NCBI GenBank assembly: GCA_029204225.1
Contig: CM055110.1
Location: forward strand, 35,875,239-35,939,238
Source of the DNA: Diphasiastrum complanatum
Lineage: Eukaryota; Streptophyta; Lycopodiopsida; Lycopodiales; Lycopodiaceae
Length of the DNA: 64,000 nucleotides
Direction: 5' to 3'
Position numbers and translations under genes: made by a program. Below, in pieces: positions 11,400 to 23,352 of this stretch (its first letter is position 1; the number at the start of each line of letters is the position of its first letter). The notes beneath the pieces are model-generated. The model did no database searches. It saw nothing but the letters and a program-made list of their open reading frames with translations, and was not told where the DNA came from.

Positions 11400-12117
11400 G
11401 ATGAATGCTTGTTATCTTTTTGTTAATCATGCTATCACAATCACAAATGATCTTTAGCACTTGCATTCATCCCCCTAGTTTCAAACTAATCCATAAAATC
11501 AACACACAAGCAAAATAGGTGTTAGATCCACATTTTGGAGTGATCATTAAGATCCATGAAGTTATGGACTCGACTCATTACATTCACCACGTCCATGTAC
11601 ATTTACTTTACTTTATGCATAAGCAGGCCTTGGGCCCTTTTTTATTCATTATTGACACTTAGACTATATGGTTGGCCTTGGGCCTTATTATTCATTATTT
11701 GGACATTTGGACATGTTACTGGAGAGTGGGGGCCTTCTTGGAGGGCGCACTATTATCCCTCCCAGTTGGGGCCTACTCACAGGAAGCTTCCTTTTAGGGC
11801 TTCCTCTAGGCTATAAGTAGAGAACCCGTGTGTACTCTTTTCCAAGACACCCCTCTTTGCATTGTCTCCACCTTCTACTGATTTCTAGCTTTGCTTGCTG
11901 GCTACCTAATCCTCTCTTTTTGGCACTCACCTTCCTTACTTGACTGTCCATTTTCCAGCCATATACTCCACTACTTGCTACTTCTCTCTATTTCGTTGCT
12001 TTTGCAGGCCCCTCTTATCTCTATTTGGTGGTTGCCCAGTATCTCTCCATTTTATTACCTTTTTCCAGCATGCTTTCGATTGCAGTGGCGAAATACTACT
12101 TACACTATTTGTCATTT

Positions 12118-12148
<31 letters not shown>

Positions 12149-12760
12149 CTTTAGCAGCCTTTTCCATGTCTTTTCATTGGTGTACCTGTTGTGATGACTT
12201 ATGTCCTCTCCTTCAGTTCATCCACTTGATTAGCGTCTTGTCTGTGGTTGTTGTCTTGTTATTTCCATTCCATTTTGTAGTTTGTGTTTTCCATCACATT
12301 TTTTATTTTGTCTTTCGTTATTTGTTATTAGTTTCCATTCCTTATGCATTTTGATTCCATCATTCATTTTCATCGTCGATTTTGTTTTTCACTTTTTCTT
12401 CGTTTTCTACACTCCATCATTAAAAAATAAATAAATAAACCCACCCAAATTATTTGGATTATTGGGTTACATACTCTTTCCGGTTACTTTGAACTTTATT
12501 TTTTATCATGACTTCTGATTTTTGGTCTTTATCCCCTTTAGATTATCTTCTTGGAGGTAGGGGCCAAGCTTAATCCAAATAATAGTGAAGTAGGACCATG
12601 GGGTAAAGGCATGTGTGTTGCATCCTAGTATGAGATATGATGTACATGCACTGTGCTTATGCATGGGTCTTGACTATTATGGGTTAGGGGTACCTACTTG
12701 CAATGGACATGCATGGGAGATTGGTAGAATCAGTTAGAGTGCTTCCACGTGGATTCAGTG
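11400..12760. other. LTR-like promoter region, no gene
   Basis: A TATA-like CTATAAGTAGAG sits at about 11,811-11,822, preceded by a near-duplicate of CCTTGGGCC...TTATTCATTATT (11,629-11,660 and 11,683-11,700). Downstream is strongly pyrimidine-rich to about 12,420, including 26 T at 12,123-12,148. This resembles the R-U5 part of an LTR. Open frames here are low-complexity. Confidence 0.3.
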
Positions 12761-12761
12761 C

Positions 12762-13411
12762 ATGGGCAGGTGGGGTTGGCTCTACACTCTATTTATACCC
12801 TTACTAGTGTCTATGAGGATGATGGATGAATCTGTGGCAGTTATGTTGTCAAACTATGAAGCGCTCTTCCTGTGGCTTGCCTATCTCCTAGATTGCTCGG
12901 GGGCTAGACCGGTATTGGGTCTAGGTTTGGTTGGGATGGTTTTGTCTACTGTAATCCTCCTTTGGTGTTCTAGGAAGCTCTATCTCAGTTGGAAATCTTG
13001 TGGACGTTTTAGATTCCTTACATGATTCATGTGCCTTTGGCCCTTACCGTTACACATTTTCTAGCTGAGGATATTTGCCAGATGGTCACTATTGCTTATC
13101 TAGGGTATTTATATGTTGGGATCTTTCTAGATGAGTATACGGGGATCCTTCAGTCTCCTTGTGTTTCTACATCTAGGTTTGCTGTAGTGAATGACGATGG
13201 TATGCGCTTTTGGGATTTTTATGCATTAGAGGTTTCTCATGTGACTGATTTCTTTTTATCTCTTCATATTTGGCATTCTTGGTTATTACGTATTGCTTGG
13301 ATTTCATTTAGACCTGTTTCTCATACTACTGCTTCATTTTCAGCTAAGGATATATGGCATTCCTGGTTATTACGTATAGCTTGGTATCTAGAGCCAAGGA
13401 TGCCTAGATAA
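12762..13411 (+). other. Two consecutive unrecognised ORFs
   Basis: An 87-residue ORF (12,762-13,025, two hydrophobic segments) is followed, overlapping by 4 bases (ATGA), by a 129-residue ORF (13,022-13,411). I do not recognise either. The second contains an internal duplication: about 35 bases at 13,266-13,300 recur at 13,350-13,384 with three changes, giving two IWHSWLLRIAW segments 28 residues apart. Possible degenerate mobile-element coding, or chance in T-rich DNA. Confidence 0.2.
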
Positions 13412-13656
13412 CCAAATAGCAACCAAGATCCAAGAAAGAAACAAACAAGAGAAGAAGAAGAAGGATGAATCTCACCCCAAGATCTAAGCCATTCCACTTC
13501 TAGATCTTACACTAAGCTTGACACCCTTAGCTCGTCATTTACCCTCTCTCCATTGGATCGAAGCCCAACACTACACATGATTAATCACATAGTTGGAGAT
13601 TCAAAACCCCTTCTTTGCCCTCTAGATCCAACCGATTAGGGAGGCACTAAAAGGGT

Positions 13657-13795
<139 letters not shown>

Positions 13796-13860
13796 TATGC
13801 CACAGACCTTGCAGCCTGCAAGCTTGCACCCCCATTCAACAATGTGCCCATGTGGTAAGA

Positions 13861-13919
13861 GGGGGGGGGGGGTTCCTGACCCTCAGACCAGGTGTTCCCC
13901 CATCGGCCCACTACCCCGA

Positions 13920-14016
<97 letters not shown>
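13861..14016. repeat. G12 run and compound (CT)19(CA)27 microsatellite
   Basis: G12 at 13,861-13,872; CT at 13,924-13,961; CA at 13,962-14,016 with no interruption at the switch. Several overlapping open frames across this block are repeat artefacts. Confidence 0.95.
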
Positions 14017-14018
<2 letters not shown>

Positions 14019-14269
14019 AAATACAACTCAAGGTGTGGGCTGCACATCCCACAACCCGAACTTCTGTAGGTTGGTGCTCCTTCGAGGGCGCCAATAGGCT
14101 AGAGGCACACTAGGACCCATTCACCAGCACGTCCCTAAGCTAAAGGGGAGCAAGGGAACCTCACCTGTGGGGCCAAGTGTCTCCCATCGGGGCACCAAGG
14201 GCCTTGAATCAGCCTGGTGCTCTAAATGGGGCACACGACCCCCACCCCCACCTTTGCCACGATGACTGA

Positions 14270-14640
14270 ATACAAGAAAAGAGAGATTGGAGTAGGGCGA
14301 GCTTTTGTAGGTATTTATAGACCCATGGAGACTTGGAATATTCCTTTCAAATTTTTAATCCTTCATTAAACTCATATTCAATTGCTATTGATACACTCCT
14401 CTACATGCATAGAGACATGCATGGCTCCACATGTCCTAATTGGAGTGCATGGGCTCTCACAAGGTTACTAATTACATTTATGGCCTAATTCGGAATGACA
14501 AGGTGTAACTAATAAGCTCCTAACTAATTCGGAATGACAAGGTGTAACTAATAAGCTCGTACACTAAAGTGCCGAATATCCATGTCAAAGCTTATTTCGA
14601 ATCCACCAGACATGGATTTAATAAGAACAATCAAGGTTTG
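14270..14640 (-). repeat. LTR-like sequence related to the Gypsy LTR at 51.4-51.9 kb
   Basis: Minus-strand TATA box (TATAAATA, 14,312-14,319). Landmarks are shared in the same order with 51,590-51,900: GGAGTAGGGCGAG, AATTGCTATTGA, a GGGC(C/T)TCACAA block, and GGAATGAC/GGTATGAC followed by GTAACTAATAA/ATAACTAACAA. A 39-bp unit is tandemly duplicated here (14,486-14,559). An (AC) run follows at 14,678-14,704. Likely an old Gypsy LTR. Confidence 0.45.
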
Positions 14641-14835
14641 AGTAAATCCGATCACTTTTTCTTATTCATCAAATGAGACACACACACACACACACACACA
14701 CACATCATGGAGGTTGAAGTCCCAAAGAGACAAAGAGAGACTAGTCTTACTGTTTTTCTTTTGGAGTTCGGGTGAGAGTACAATTTTTCACCATGTAAAC
14801 TTCAGTTAGTCACTGGATAATATGCAATGCTCATG

Positions 14836-14840
14836 TCGAA
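14836..14840. repeat. Target site duplication TCGAA (left)
   Basis: Matches 20,923-20,927 exactly; flanks the Copia element between them. Confidence 0.95.
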
Positions 14841-15522
14841 TGTAAAAATTACAGCAAATAAGGATCCTAAAACACTTGAAATGATGAGGGAAACAATAGA
14901 TTATGATTTCATAAGATTAGCACAAGTTGAACCATCAAAATCCATCAAAAATCTATGCTTGAACCTCACTAAATGGCCCAAATCCTTGAAGAAGGCTTCA
15001 CACGTGTGAAAGTACGGCCTCCCACAGTCTGAGTACTGTACACCAGACCTACATTCAATCCTATAATCATTAGTAATCACAAGTACTCAAACAATTATGA
15101 ACATAGAGAGCAATTGCACCATCATGAGAGAAAAAACATGAAATTGCTTGATTAATTTTGGTGAGATATCATCACCTATATATACATGATCCATCACGGT
15201 TTTGGGCAGGTATGAGTAGCCCTAAACCTATCCCTAATGCTAATTTTGGTGGATCTTTCATCCCTACCAAGTTAGGGTTGGAATCTTGGAGATCCCTCAA
15301 CAATGCAAAAATTATCAAAAATAGCTCCTATTTTTTCTCCCTTGTATCTAAGCATAATTTGGACTCATTCCAAAGGTTCTAACACTTAGGTCTACTTGAG
15401 AGCATCCTTATGAATGGAATCCTATGCTATTTGACACGTGTGACAAGCCACATCATGACCATCTAACTATTTACAAGTCATATGACCAAAACTAGTCAAG
15501 CTAGAATTGTGAATTTTTAACA
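14841..15522 (-). repeat. 3' LTR of the young Copia
   Basis: 682 bp, TG...CA ends. Differs from the 5' LTR only at 15,264 (C versus T at 20,664) and 15,481 (T versus C at 20,881). The 74-residue open frame inside both LTRs is not considered coding. Confidence 0.97.
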
Positions 15523-15533
15523 CTCCTCCTCAC
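15523..15533 (-). other. Polypurine tract
   Basis: Minus strand GTGAGGAGGAG immediately before the 3' LTR; primes plus-strand DNA synthesis. Confidence 0.85.
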
Positions 15534-15536
15534 TAT

Positions 15537-15956
15537 CTAGCTTGGTTCAATCATTGCTTTACTAATCACTCCAAGTGATGATCTGAACTTCATAAAAGGT
15601 GTCTTTTGAAGTGGTTTAGTAAGTAGATCAGCTACACATTCATTGCTTGGAACATGCTCCAAAACAATCTCCTTGGCTTGCACCATTTCTCTCACAAAGT
15701 GATGGCATATCTCAATGTGCTTAGATCTTGCATGGAAGATTGGGTTAGATGCAAGGTGTTGGCTCGATATATTGTCATTGTAGATGACTGGTGCCTCCTC
15801 TGAATCCATGATCTTTAGCTCCACCAATAATCTCTTGATCCAAAGTACCTCCTTTGTAGTGGTTTTCAAAGCTTTGTACTCGGCCTCGGTTGAAGATAGA
15901 GATATAGTTTCTTGCTGTTTTGAAAGCCATGAAACCACACCTTCTCCTATGAAAGT
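15537..15956 (-). pseudogene. RNase H domain of the young Copia
   Basis: Same frame as the integrase-RT block, separated from it by a single TGA at 15,957-15,959. Contains VSWLSKQQETISLSSTEAEY (the conserved Glu helix), then VIYNDNISSQHLASNPIFHA (conserved Asp) and KHIEICHHFVRE, and ends at a normal polyprotein stop (15,537) 4 bases from the polypurine tract. The domain itself looks complete; only the upstream stop blocks its translation. It would remove RNA from the RNA-DNA hybrid in reverse transcription. Confidence 0.9.
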
Positions 15957-17837
15957 TCAATAGGCACTTGTTGATTTCCTATCCCTCTTGTCCCCTGCAA
16001 AATCTGAATCACTAAATGCATGAAGGTTAATCACATCCCCTCTATATAGAATCCCAAAATCCAATGTACCTGAGATGTATCTTAGAATCCTCTTAGCCTT
16101 TTTCCAATGGATATTCAATGGCTTTTGCATGGATTGGCTCAACCTACATACACTAAAGCTAAGATCTGGTCTAGTTATAGTGATCCACATTAAGGAACCT
16201 ATAAGTTGCCTAAACAAAGTGATGTCCATGAAGGATCTTTCATCATCTTCATTTGGCACTTTTACATCTTGCTCCATTGGTGTGTCAACACTTTTGCATA
16301 CTTCCATCTTAAACTTCTTCAAAAGACTTTGAGCATAGTTTACTTGACTTATAAAGATAAAATCAAACCCTCTAAGGACTTCTATGCCTAAGATGAAGTG
16401 AAGACACCCTAGATCTACCATCTTGAACTCTAAGGATAGATCTATCTTGATTTTTTCAATACCATCAACACTATTTTCACTAATGATGATGTCATCTACA
16501 TAAATGAGTAAAAGTACAATACCAACATCATCAAACTTAATGTAAAGAGTGGGATCATATTCACTTTGAACAAAAGAAAGTGAAATAAGATAGCAATGTA
16601 GTCTTGAATTCCAAGATCTCGAGGCTTGCTTCAAGCCATAGATGCTTCTTTGGAGATGGCATACTTTGTTCTCCATTCCATGCTTGATGAACCCTTGTGG
16701 CTGCTCCATATAGATATCCTCTTCCAAAAAACCATTCAAGAAAGCATTAGAGACATCCATTTGACATAGAATCCATCCAAAATGTGATGCAAGTGCAATG
16801 ATTAGTCTTATTGTGACCATCTTGGCCACGGGTGCAAAAGTTTCCTCATAGTCTATCCCTCTCTCTTGAGCATAACCTTTTGCAACTAATCTTGCTTTAT
16901 GTTTGTTAACACTCCCATTTGCATTCAACTTAAGCTTGAAGACCCACTTGCATCCTATTACATTCCTTTGAGGTCTCTCAACAAGCAACCAAGTTTCATT
17001 CTCAATCAAGGCATCATACTCATTCAACATAGCTTTATACCATTCTTTGGAGTTCAATGCATCTTCAACATTAGACGGTTCTTCAAAACTAGATAAAGCA
17101 TAAGAAGTGGATGAGATACCCTCAACTTGTTGTCCTTTGCCTTGATATGTGAGCCTTGATGGCTCCACTTTTGCCCTTGAAGATCTCCTTGGTGTGATAG
17201 GTGGGTTTGGTGCTTGCTCCTCCATGAGCTCCTCCTCAAAACCAAGATCTTGCTCCTCGGCCATCTTCTTCTTGATTGTTGGAGCACTTGAGCCTTCTTC
17301 AAGCATATGCATATGATGTTCATCAAAGATGACATCCCTTGAAACAACAAATTTGTTCAAGGATGGGAGATAGACTTTGTAGCCCTTGCTTGAGCTTGCA
17401 TATCCAAGCATGATCCCTCTTGTGGAAGATGGATCCTCCTTGGTTCTTGTTTCCAATGGCACATTCACATAACATATACACCCAAAAACTTTCAAGTGAT
17501 TAAGATTGGGTTTCTTTCCATACAACATCTCATAAGGAGTTTTGTCTTCAATTGCTTTGCAAGACACCCTATTCATCAAGTAGTTTGCACATACAAGAGA
17601 CTCACCCCAAAAGGATTTGGGCAAACAAGCATCTAATCTTAAAGCCTTAGAACATTCACATAATGTTCTATTCCTTCTTTCAGCAACTCCATTTTGTTGA
17701 GGAGTGTAAGGACAAGAAGTCTCTTTCTTGATCCCTTCCTCCTCACAAAAGGCCTTGAACTCATTGGAGATGAATTCTCCACCATTGTCACTTCTAAGAA
17801 TCTTGATGCTATGATTATGATGCTTTTCCACAAACAA
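15957..17837 (-). pseudogene. Integrase C-half, linker and reverse transcriptase of the young Copia
   Basis: 626 open codons. In order: KILRSDNGGEF (second catalytic Asp of integrase), QQNGVAERRNRT (catalytic Glu), the C-terminal DRTKEDPSS-type segment, an acidic linker, RT start (NVIGCKWVFKLKLNANG), EETFAPVAKMVTIRLIIALA, KVCHLQRSIYGLKQASRSW, and the active site YVDD at 16,491-16,502. The right-hand boundary is not a real start: the frame simply opens there because of a deletion and shift in the integrase core. It ends in an in-frame TGA where RNase H should continue (after RKSTSAY). Confidence 0.93.
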
Positions 17838-17845
17838 CTTGAACT

Positions 17846-18853
17846 TTACAAAAGTTTGGATGAACCTCCATTAGATTTGGTGCTAGCAATGTGCACATCC
17901 GAGTATATGAGTTCAAGAGGATGATATGACTTTGTGATGGAGTTAGGAAACACCTTCTTATGTGCCTTGGATAAGGCACAAGCTTCACAAACCTTGTCTT
18001 CCTTCCCAATAGACCTTGGTAGGCCTAAGGCATACTCCTTCTTGATCATAGCCTCCATGGAACCCGAGTTGACATGTCCAAGTCTTTTGTGCCATAAAGT
18101 AAAGGTAGATATCTTGCTCTTCTCGGCCAACATGACAACATTAGTATCCACAAATGCATCCAGCTTATAAAGTTTGCCAAGTCTAGTGCCCTTAGCCACT
18201 ATCTTACCCTTCTTCTTGATGAAACATTCATTTGAAGCAAAGTCAACATTGAAACCATTGTCTACCATTTGGCCAACACTAAGTAGATTCTTTGTTATTG
18301 TAGGAATGTACAAAACACCTTCTATGTTGATCTTTTTGGAAGATCCTAAGCAAAGGGGAATGCTACCAACTCCTTCAATCTTACAAGATTCATCATTTGC
18401 TGTATAGATAGACTTTATAGGTCCATCATAAGATAAGAGAGAAGAGAAAAACTCCCTTTTACTAGTCATGTGTGAACTAGCACCCGAGTCAATCCACCAA
18501 GGATCTTCTCCTTTGAAGCTTGTTGAAGAAAATATGGACATCATGAGAGAGTCCTCATGTGAACTCTCCTCCTCCTCCTCTTTGCTCATGTTGGCTTGGC
18601 TTTGATCTTGCTTCCTCTTGAAGCATTCCGAGGCATAATGCCCCATCTTGCTACAATAGTAGCACTTCACCTTTGATTTGTCTTTCTTGACTTTGGTGGT
18701 TGATGGAGATGCCTTTGGGGGTCCTTCTTGATCCTCAAGCTTTGTAGACTTCTTGAATGTTGATCCTTTGCCTTTGGACTTGCCTTTGCCTTTGGTGAAG
18801 AGAGCTTGGTCATCTCCACCTTGGATGGAAAGCCTATCCATCCTCTCTTGCAT
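17846..18853 (-). pseudogene. Gag C-terminus, protease and integrase N-half of the young Copia
   Basis: 335 open codons in the same frame as the upstream gag. The CCHC zinc knuckle CYYCSKMGHYASEC is followed by the aspartic protease motif WWIDSGASSHMTS, then the GAG-pre-integrase zinc cluster (HKRLGH...CEACALSKAH) and the first catalytic Asp of integrase (LELIYSD). The frame then runs into a shift at about 17,846-17,870. By comparison with the copy at 56.7 kb, about 80 bases of the integrase core are missing at the junction. Confidence 0.93.
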
Positions 18854-18865
18854 TTGGCTCCTTCT

Positions 18866-19429
18866 TTATTCCTCGGCCATGAGTGTGCCTTGGAGTTCTT
18901 CAAGTATGGGTAGCTTACCCATAATTGCATATCCCTGAACCAAATTGTCAAATTCAAAGCTTAGTCCATTCAATATGAGTTGAACAAGCTCTTCATCCTT
19001 GATAGGGTCACCTATAAAGGCTAGCTCTTTGTTCAATTCCTTTACTCTTAGGACAAAAGTATGTGCACTCTCTCCTTTCTTTTGATAGCTTCTATAGATT
19101 TGATTCTTCAAAGCTAACATTCTAGTTTGGTTCTTGGATTCATAGACCTTTTGCAAAGTCTCCCAAGCATCTTGAGCTGAAGTGCAATCTCCTACCTCTC
19201 TTAAGAGTTCATTTGCAACATTCATTTTTATGCAATGTAGTGCAACATTGCACCTCTTGATGTATTTGGCTTTTTCTTGAGGATGAATAGGTTCACCCTC
19301 CTTACCATTTACAATTTCCATCAGATCTTGCATGATCATGATAGATTCCATTCTAACTTTCCATATGGAATAGTTAGTTTTGTAGAGCCTTTCATTAGTA
19401 TCCAAAAGATATGCATTTATAGATGCCAT
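18866..19429 (-). pseudogene. Gag N-terminus of the young Copia
   Basis: Begins at an ATG at 19,429 (MASINAYLLDTNERLYKTNY), a UBN2/DUF4219-type Copia gag with KTNYSIWKVRMESIM near residue 18 and LMEIVNGKEGEPIHPQ. The gag at 55.2 kb starts the same way (MATSIGVMLEANDRL), which supports this start. An in-frame TAA at 18,866-18,868 cuts it after 187 residues; the same frame resumes 4 codons later. The full gag would assemble the particle that packages element RNA. Confidence 0.92.
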
Positions 19430-20228
19430 CTAGTCTCCTAATCAAGGACTTGACACAAATGAAGGTTACTTCTATTGATTTGATTGAAGGTCTACCTTAT
19501 CCCACTTCTTAGGGACCTGAAAAGATCAGTAATAGACTTCCTATAAAGATCTAAGAATGATCTCTAACAAAATCAAATCATAGAATACTAGAAACAATGC
19601 ACTTGCTTGATTGAAGTAGACAATACTAGTAGAATTGCCCCTCTTTCTATAAAAAACATTAAAGCTTCCAAATGATCTGATCAAGAGTGAATTTCAGCAA
19701 CCTAATATACTTCCAAAATCACTTGTAAAAGATCTAAATGGAACTTAATGAGGATGCAACACAATCTACTATCCAATCACAAGCATAAAATGATCAAAAT
19801 TGATGAAAAATTGATCTAATTTGGTGCATAAGTCAAGCAATGGTTGGACTGAACCTAAATCACTTTAGGAGGTGTCTACTACACCTTAGAATAGCCTTGA
19901 AGAGTCCCCAAAACTCTGATCTTCCCTCTCCTTGAATGCTAGAAAGCCTCCTCTATGAAATCACCTCCAAAACTCGCTTAGAAATCAATGCTTGGAGCAA
20001 GCAAAACTTGCTATCTTGGTAATGTGAATTGAATTCAACTTTGCCTCTGGTTATAGACACCTAAACACCTGCAAATGAAGTCACACAACACCAATCTCCA
20101 ATGTATTTAACTCACTTTGAGTTCTAGAATCAATACTAGATGCTAAGATCCAATCTACACAAGATTTAGATAAAAAATTGTGATCAAATTGAATGAAAAC
20201 CAAGGATTTAGCTCATTTCAGCCTTTAG

Positions 20229-20240
20229 GCTCTGATACCA
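20229..20240 (-). other. Primer binding site of the young Copia
   Basis: Minus strand TGGTATCAGAGC, directly adjoining the 5' LTR; complementary to initiator tRNA-Met. Confidence 0.95.
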
Positions 20241-20922
20241 TGTAAAAATTACAGCAAATAAGGATCCTAAAACACTTGAAATGATGAGGGAAACAATAGA
20301 TTATGATTTCATAAGATTAGCACAAGTTGAACCATCAAAATCCATCAAAAATCTATGCTTGAACCTCACTAAATGGCCCAAATCCTTGAAGAAGGCTTCA
20401 CACGTGTGAAAGTACGGCCTCCCACAGTCTGAGTACTGTACACCAGACCTACATTCAATCCTATAATCATTAGTAATCACAAGTACTCAAACAATTATGA
20501 ACATAGAGAGCAATTGCACCATCATGAGAGAAAAAACATGAAATTGCTTGATTAATTTTGGTGAGATATCATCACCTATATATACATGATCCATCACGGT
20601 TTTGGGCAGGTATGAGTAGCCCTAAACCTATCCCTAATGCTAATTTTGGTGGATCTTTCATCCTTACCAAGTTAGGGTTGGAATCTTGGAGATCCCTCAA
20701 CAATGCAAAAATTATCAAAAATAGCTCCTATTTTTTCTCCCTTGTATCTAAGCATAATTTGGACTCATTCCAAAGGTTCTAACACTTAGGTCTACTTGAG
20801 AGCATCCTTATGAATGGAATCCTATGCTATTTGACACGTGTGACAAGCCACATCATGACCATCTAACTATTTACAAGTCACATGACCAAAACTAGTCAAG
20901 CTAGAATTGTGAATTTTTAACA
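20241..20922 (-). repeat. 5' LTR of the young Copia
   Basis: 682 bp, same length as the 3' LTR with no indel. Drives transcription of the element on the minus strand. Confidence 0.97.
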
Positions 20923-20927
20923 TCGAA
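20923..20927. repeat. Target site duplication TCGAA (right)
   Basis: Exact copy of 14,836-14,840. Confidence 0.95.
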
Positions 20928-23100
20928 GTCCTTCATCCACCCAACAGAATTTTTAATTTAAGTGACTGATTTTGTAAGTAATAGAAAATCAATCGTCTAA
21001 AAAATGAAAAGGGCTTGACAATTTTCATAGGACCTGAAGGTTGGAGGAAAAGAAAATCAATCTGGCTAAGAAATGGGAGCAAAACAACTTGTTCTAAAAA
21101 AGAAAGGAGCATGAGCAAGCATTAATTATCCATCTCCCAAATACATATTGAATCATGGTGATGATGGAAACTTACAAATCTTAAAAAACCTCAAGTGTTT
21201 ATATTTTGTATTTTATAAAAAACTCTGTAAAACCTTGTCATTTAAGCCCAACAAATCACACACTTTATAGAATCGGCGACCAAATTTTATCGTGGCCCAT
21301 AACGACCAAGAAAAAAATAAAATAACATTGATAAAAATAGAAAATCTTGTGATTTTTTAAGCCCTGAAAAAGTCGGGGTACAATCTTTGCTTTTAAGAAT
21401 ATTTCAATCCTGCCTTATAAAAAACATAAAACAGCACAATTGAAGAGGTAAAACATTTGTATAGAACTGATAATTTAGAATTGATGGTTAATATAGTGCA
21501 TATTTTTGGCTAAAATAGTGCATTTTTTGCTACAAACCTTGAAATTTATGGTGAAAAAGGCCAATTTTTCCAGTGATACTTTGCTCTGTTTTTTGAGAGT
21601 ACTGATTGCAACAGGCCTGGTGCTGGCTGGTGGGTAGTGAGTAGGGTGGTCTCCTGAGTCACGAGATATGGAATCTTGTCCCTCACAAAGTCCATAAAAG
21701 TCAGATCAAGTGCATTTTATTTAATAGTAGTACAGTTGCCCAGCTGTACACCATTTGGAGAATAATTAACAGAAGTTGTGTGCTGACTGTAGCATCCTGC
21801 CTGCCTTCAGAACCAGGTGTTTTGCAACTGCTTATTAGACTAACTCAGTAGTCAGTACCATAGCTCCGTGTAATACATGCTGCAAAGAATAATATTGCAA
21901 AATCTAAATGCACAATAATGTATTCACAACCTGCTTAGTGGAATTCGTAGTTGGACATTCTTTGATCTTGCTAGCTTGCAGTGAGCATCATGTAGTATAA
22001 TGAAACTACTAGAATCTAGAGAATCTTGGGTGATCTTTAAGCCAGCAGCATGTTTTACTGCTCTTTGAATCAATAAATTTTCCCTGGGAAGATTTAAGTG
22101 ATGCAAATGTCCCTTGAGCTCCTGGAATTTGTTGTGGTGGAAGTGGAAAAGAAGAACCCTTCCAAAGACGGCTCATGACTTGGCAATAGCTGTTCATACT
22201 TCATCCAGGATATTCCATGACCATGTACTTGGAGTCAACCACTATATTAAATTATATAAAGAGTTAACATCAGCTTACAAGAAAAGCAGTTACTGTCAAT
22301 GGACAATAAAACATTTTAAAGCTTGGCCAGGATTCAATAAGGTATTGCAGGGATCCCCTCGGTTCTCGGGGGGAACAAAATGCTTATGACATCTATGTGA
22401 TCAAAGATGCTGAATTACCTCTTACATAACTCCAGTCTGAATAACTAGTTGTTTTTCCAGAAGGCATCATATAATCTTTTGAATGCTTTGATCCAGTTAC
22501 TATGACAGAAGTAGCGCTGTGAAGTTCATGGATATTGAGCAGCCAATAATCTGTTGAAAGTATGCTGAGCAGCCAATCAACAACCACAGTGGGAGAGACG
22601 GTTGTGTAGAGTAAGACTTATGCAAGTACAGCAACATGTAAAGGCCAAGGGTCTTTCCAAAGAAACAATATGTTTGAATCTCGTGTTTTCCTCCCTCGCT
22701 CAGAACTCCATTGATGTTCTAATCAAACAATATCTCGACAATCCAGTCTTGTGAAGAACTCGTGTTCTTTTTTTTCTTGATTGCTGGCATTTTAGGGATA
22801 GTTAGGTGGTGCATTATTTTTTGTGTGTTCTTTTGAAAATTTTGTGAGTGCTTTACCAATAAGGTCTGTTCAGAACGTAGGGGTTTGAGAATGCTGCATT
22901 CTTAAAACATGTATATATCCTAAGAATGTTGCTTATTTCACACTACGCTATGTCCTGAGCTTTAGAAGTCTGAGATCTGAGCGCGGTGTTTTGAACTCAG
23001 TGCTCATAACACTTTGGACTTAAATCTATCAAAAGCTCAATCTAACTCGAATGTGAAAACGGCACAAGCTGTCCTGTAAGCACGTTTCGGGGTTACCTAT
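20928..23100. other. Non-repetitive flank, no confident gene
   Basis: No retroelement motif and no repeat shared with the rest of the window. Short open frames (for example plus 22,114-22,389, 91 residues, and minus 22,009-22,197) have no recognisable family, no splice-site arrangement I can defend, and unremarkable composition. Confidence 0.35.
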
Positions 23101-23277
23101 CTACTTAGCTTTTGAATCTGCTTGAATCCCAAAAAGAAAACCCATCGTGAAGGCGAGGATAATGACCATGGCATGTAAGAGGCTTGAAAGTGCAATATAT
23201 TTCTGGAATGAGGATAAGATGCTCATCTGAAATGCGCAAATTTTGTGTTCTCGGAATAAGAGAGGCACTTTGGCCAT
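23101..23277 (-). other. Possible small membrane-anchor ORF or exon
   Basis: 58 codons from an ATG (MAKVPLLFREHKICAFQMSI) to a stop, with one strongly hydrophobic segment (LLHAMVIILAFTMGFLFGI). It could be the N-terminal exon of a type II membrane protein or simply chance. No continuation exon was found on this strand before the stop. The open frame extends upstream only through a (TG) run, which is not coding. Confidence 0.15.
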
Positions 23278-23352
23278 ATTTGCTCTGCTCAAGTCTCTAA
23301 CAAGAGCATCAAAATGGTTTCTGAATAAGGAAGTGAGGCCACACACACACAC

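Larger units (their letters stand above)
14841..20922 (-). mobile_element. Young complete-length Copia LTR retrotransposon
   Basis: 6,082 bp, minus strand, with two 682-bp LTRs, tRNA-Met primer site, polypurine tract, and gag, protease, integrase, RT and RNase H in Copia order, flanked by a 5-bp target duplication. The LTRs differ at 2 of 682 sites (99.7%), so insertion was recent. The coding region is nevertheless broken: an in-frame TAA in gag, an internal deletion with frameshift in integrase, and an in-frame TGA before the RNase H core. It is therefore full-length in structure but non-autonomous. About 0.8 kb of untranslated leader separates the primer site from the gag ATG. Confidence 0.97.

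Noticed and set aside
16075-17096. Several plus-strand ORFs of 60-85 residues
   Set aside because: Shadows of the long minus-strand Copia integrase-RT frame.
15158-20782. 74-residue ORF present twice (15,158-15,382 and 20,558-20,782)
   Set aside because: It lies wholly within the two LTRs; its conservation is explained by LTR identity, not coding function.
22009-22389. Possible exons on either strand near 22.1-22.4 kb
   Set aside because: No family, no splice-site arrangement, and the two strands are equally open.
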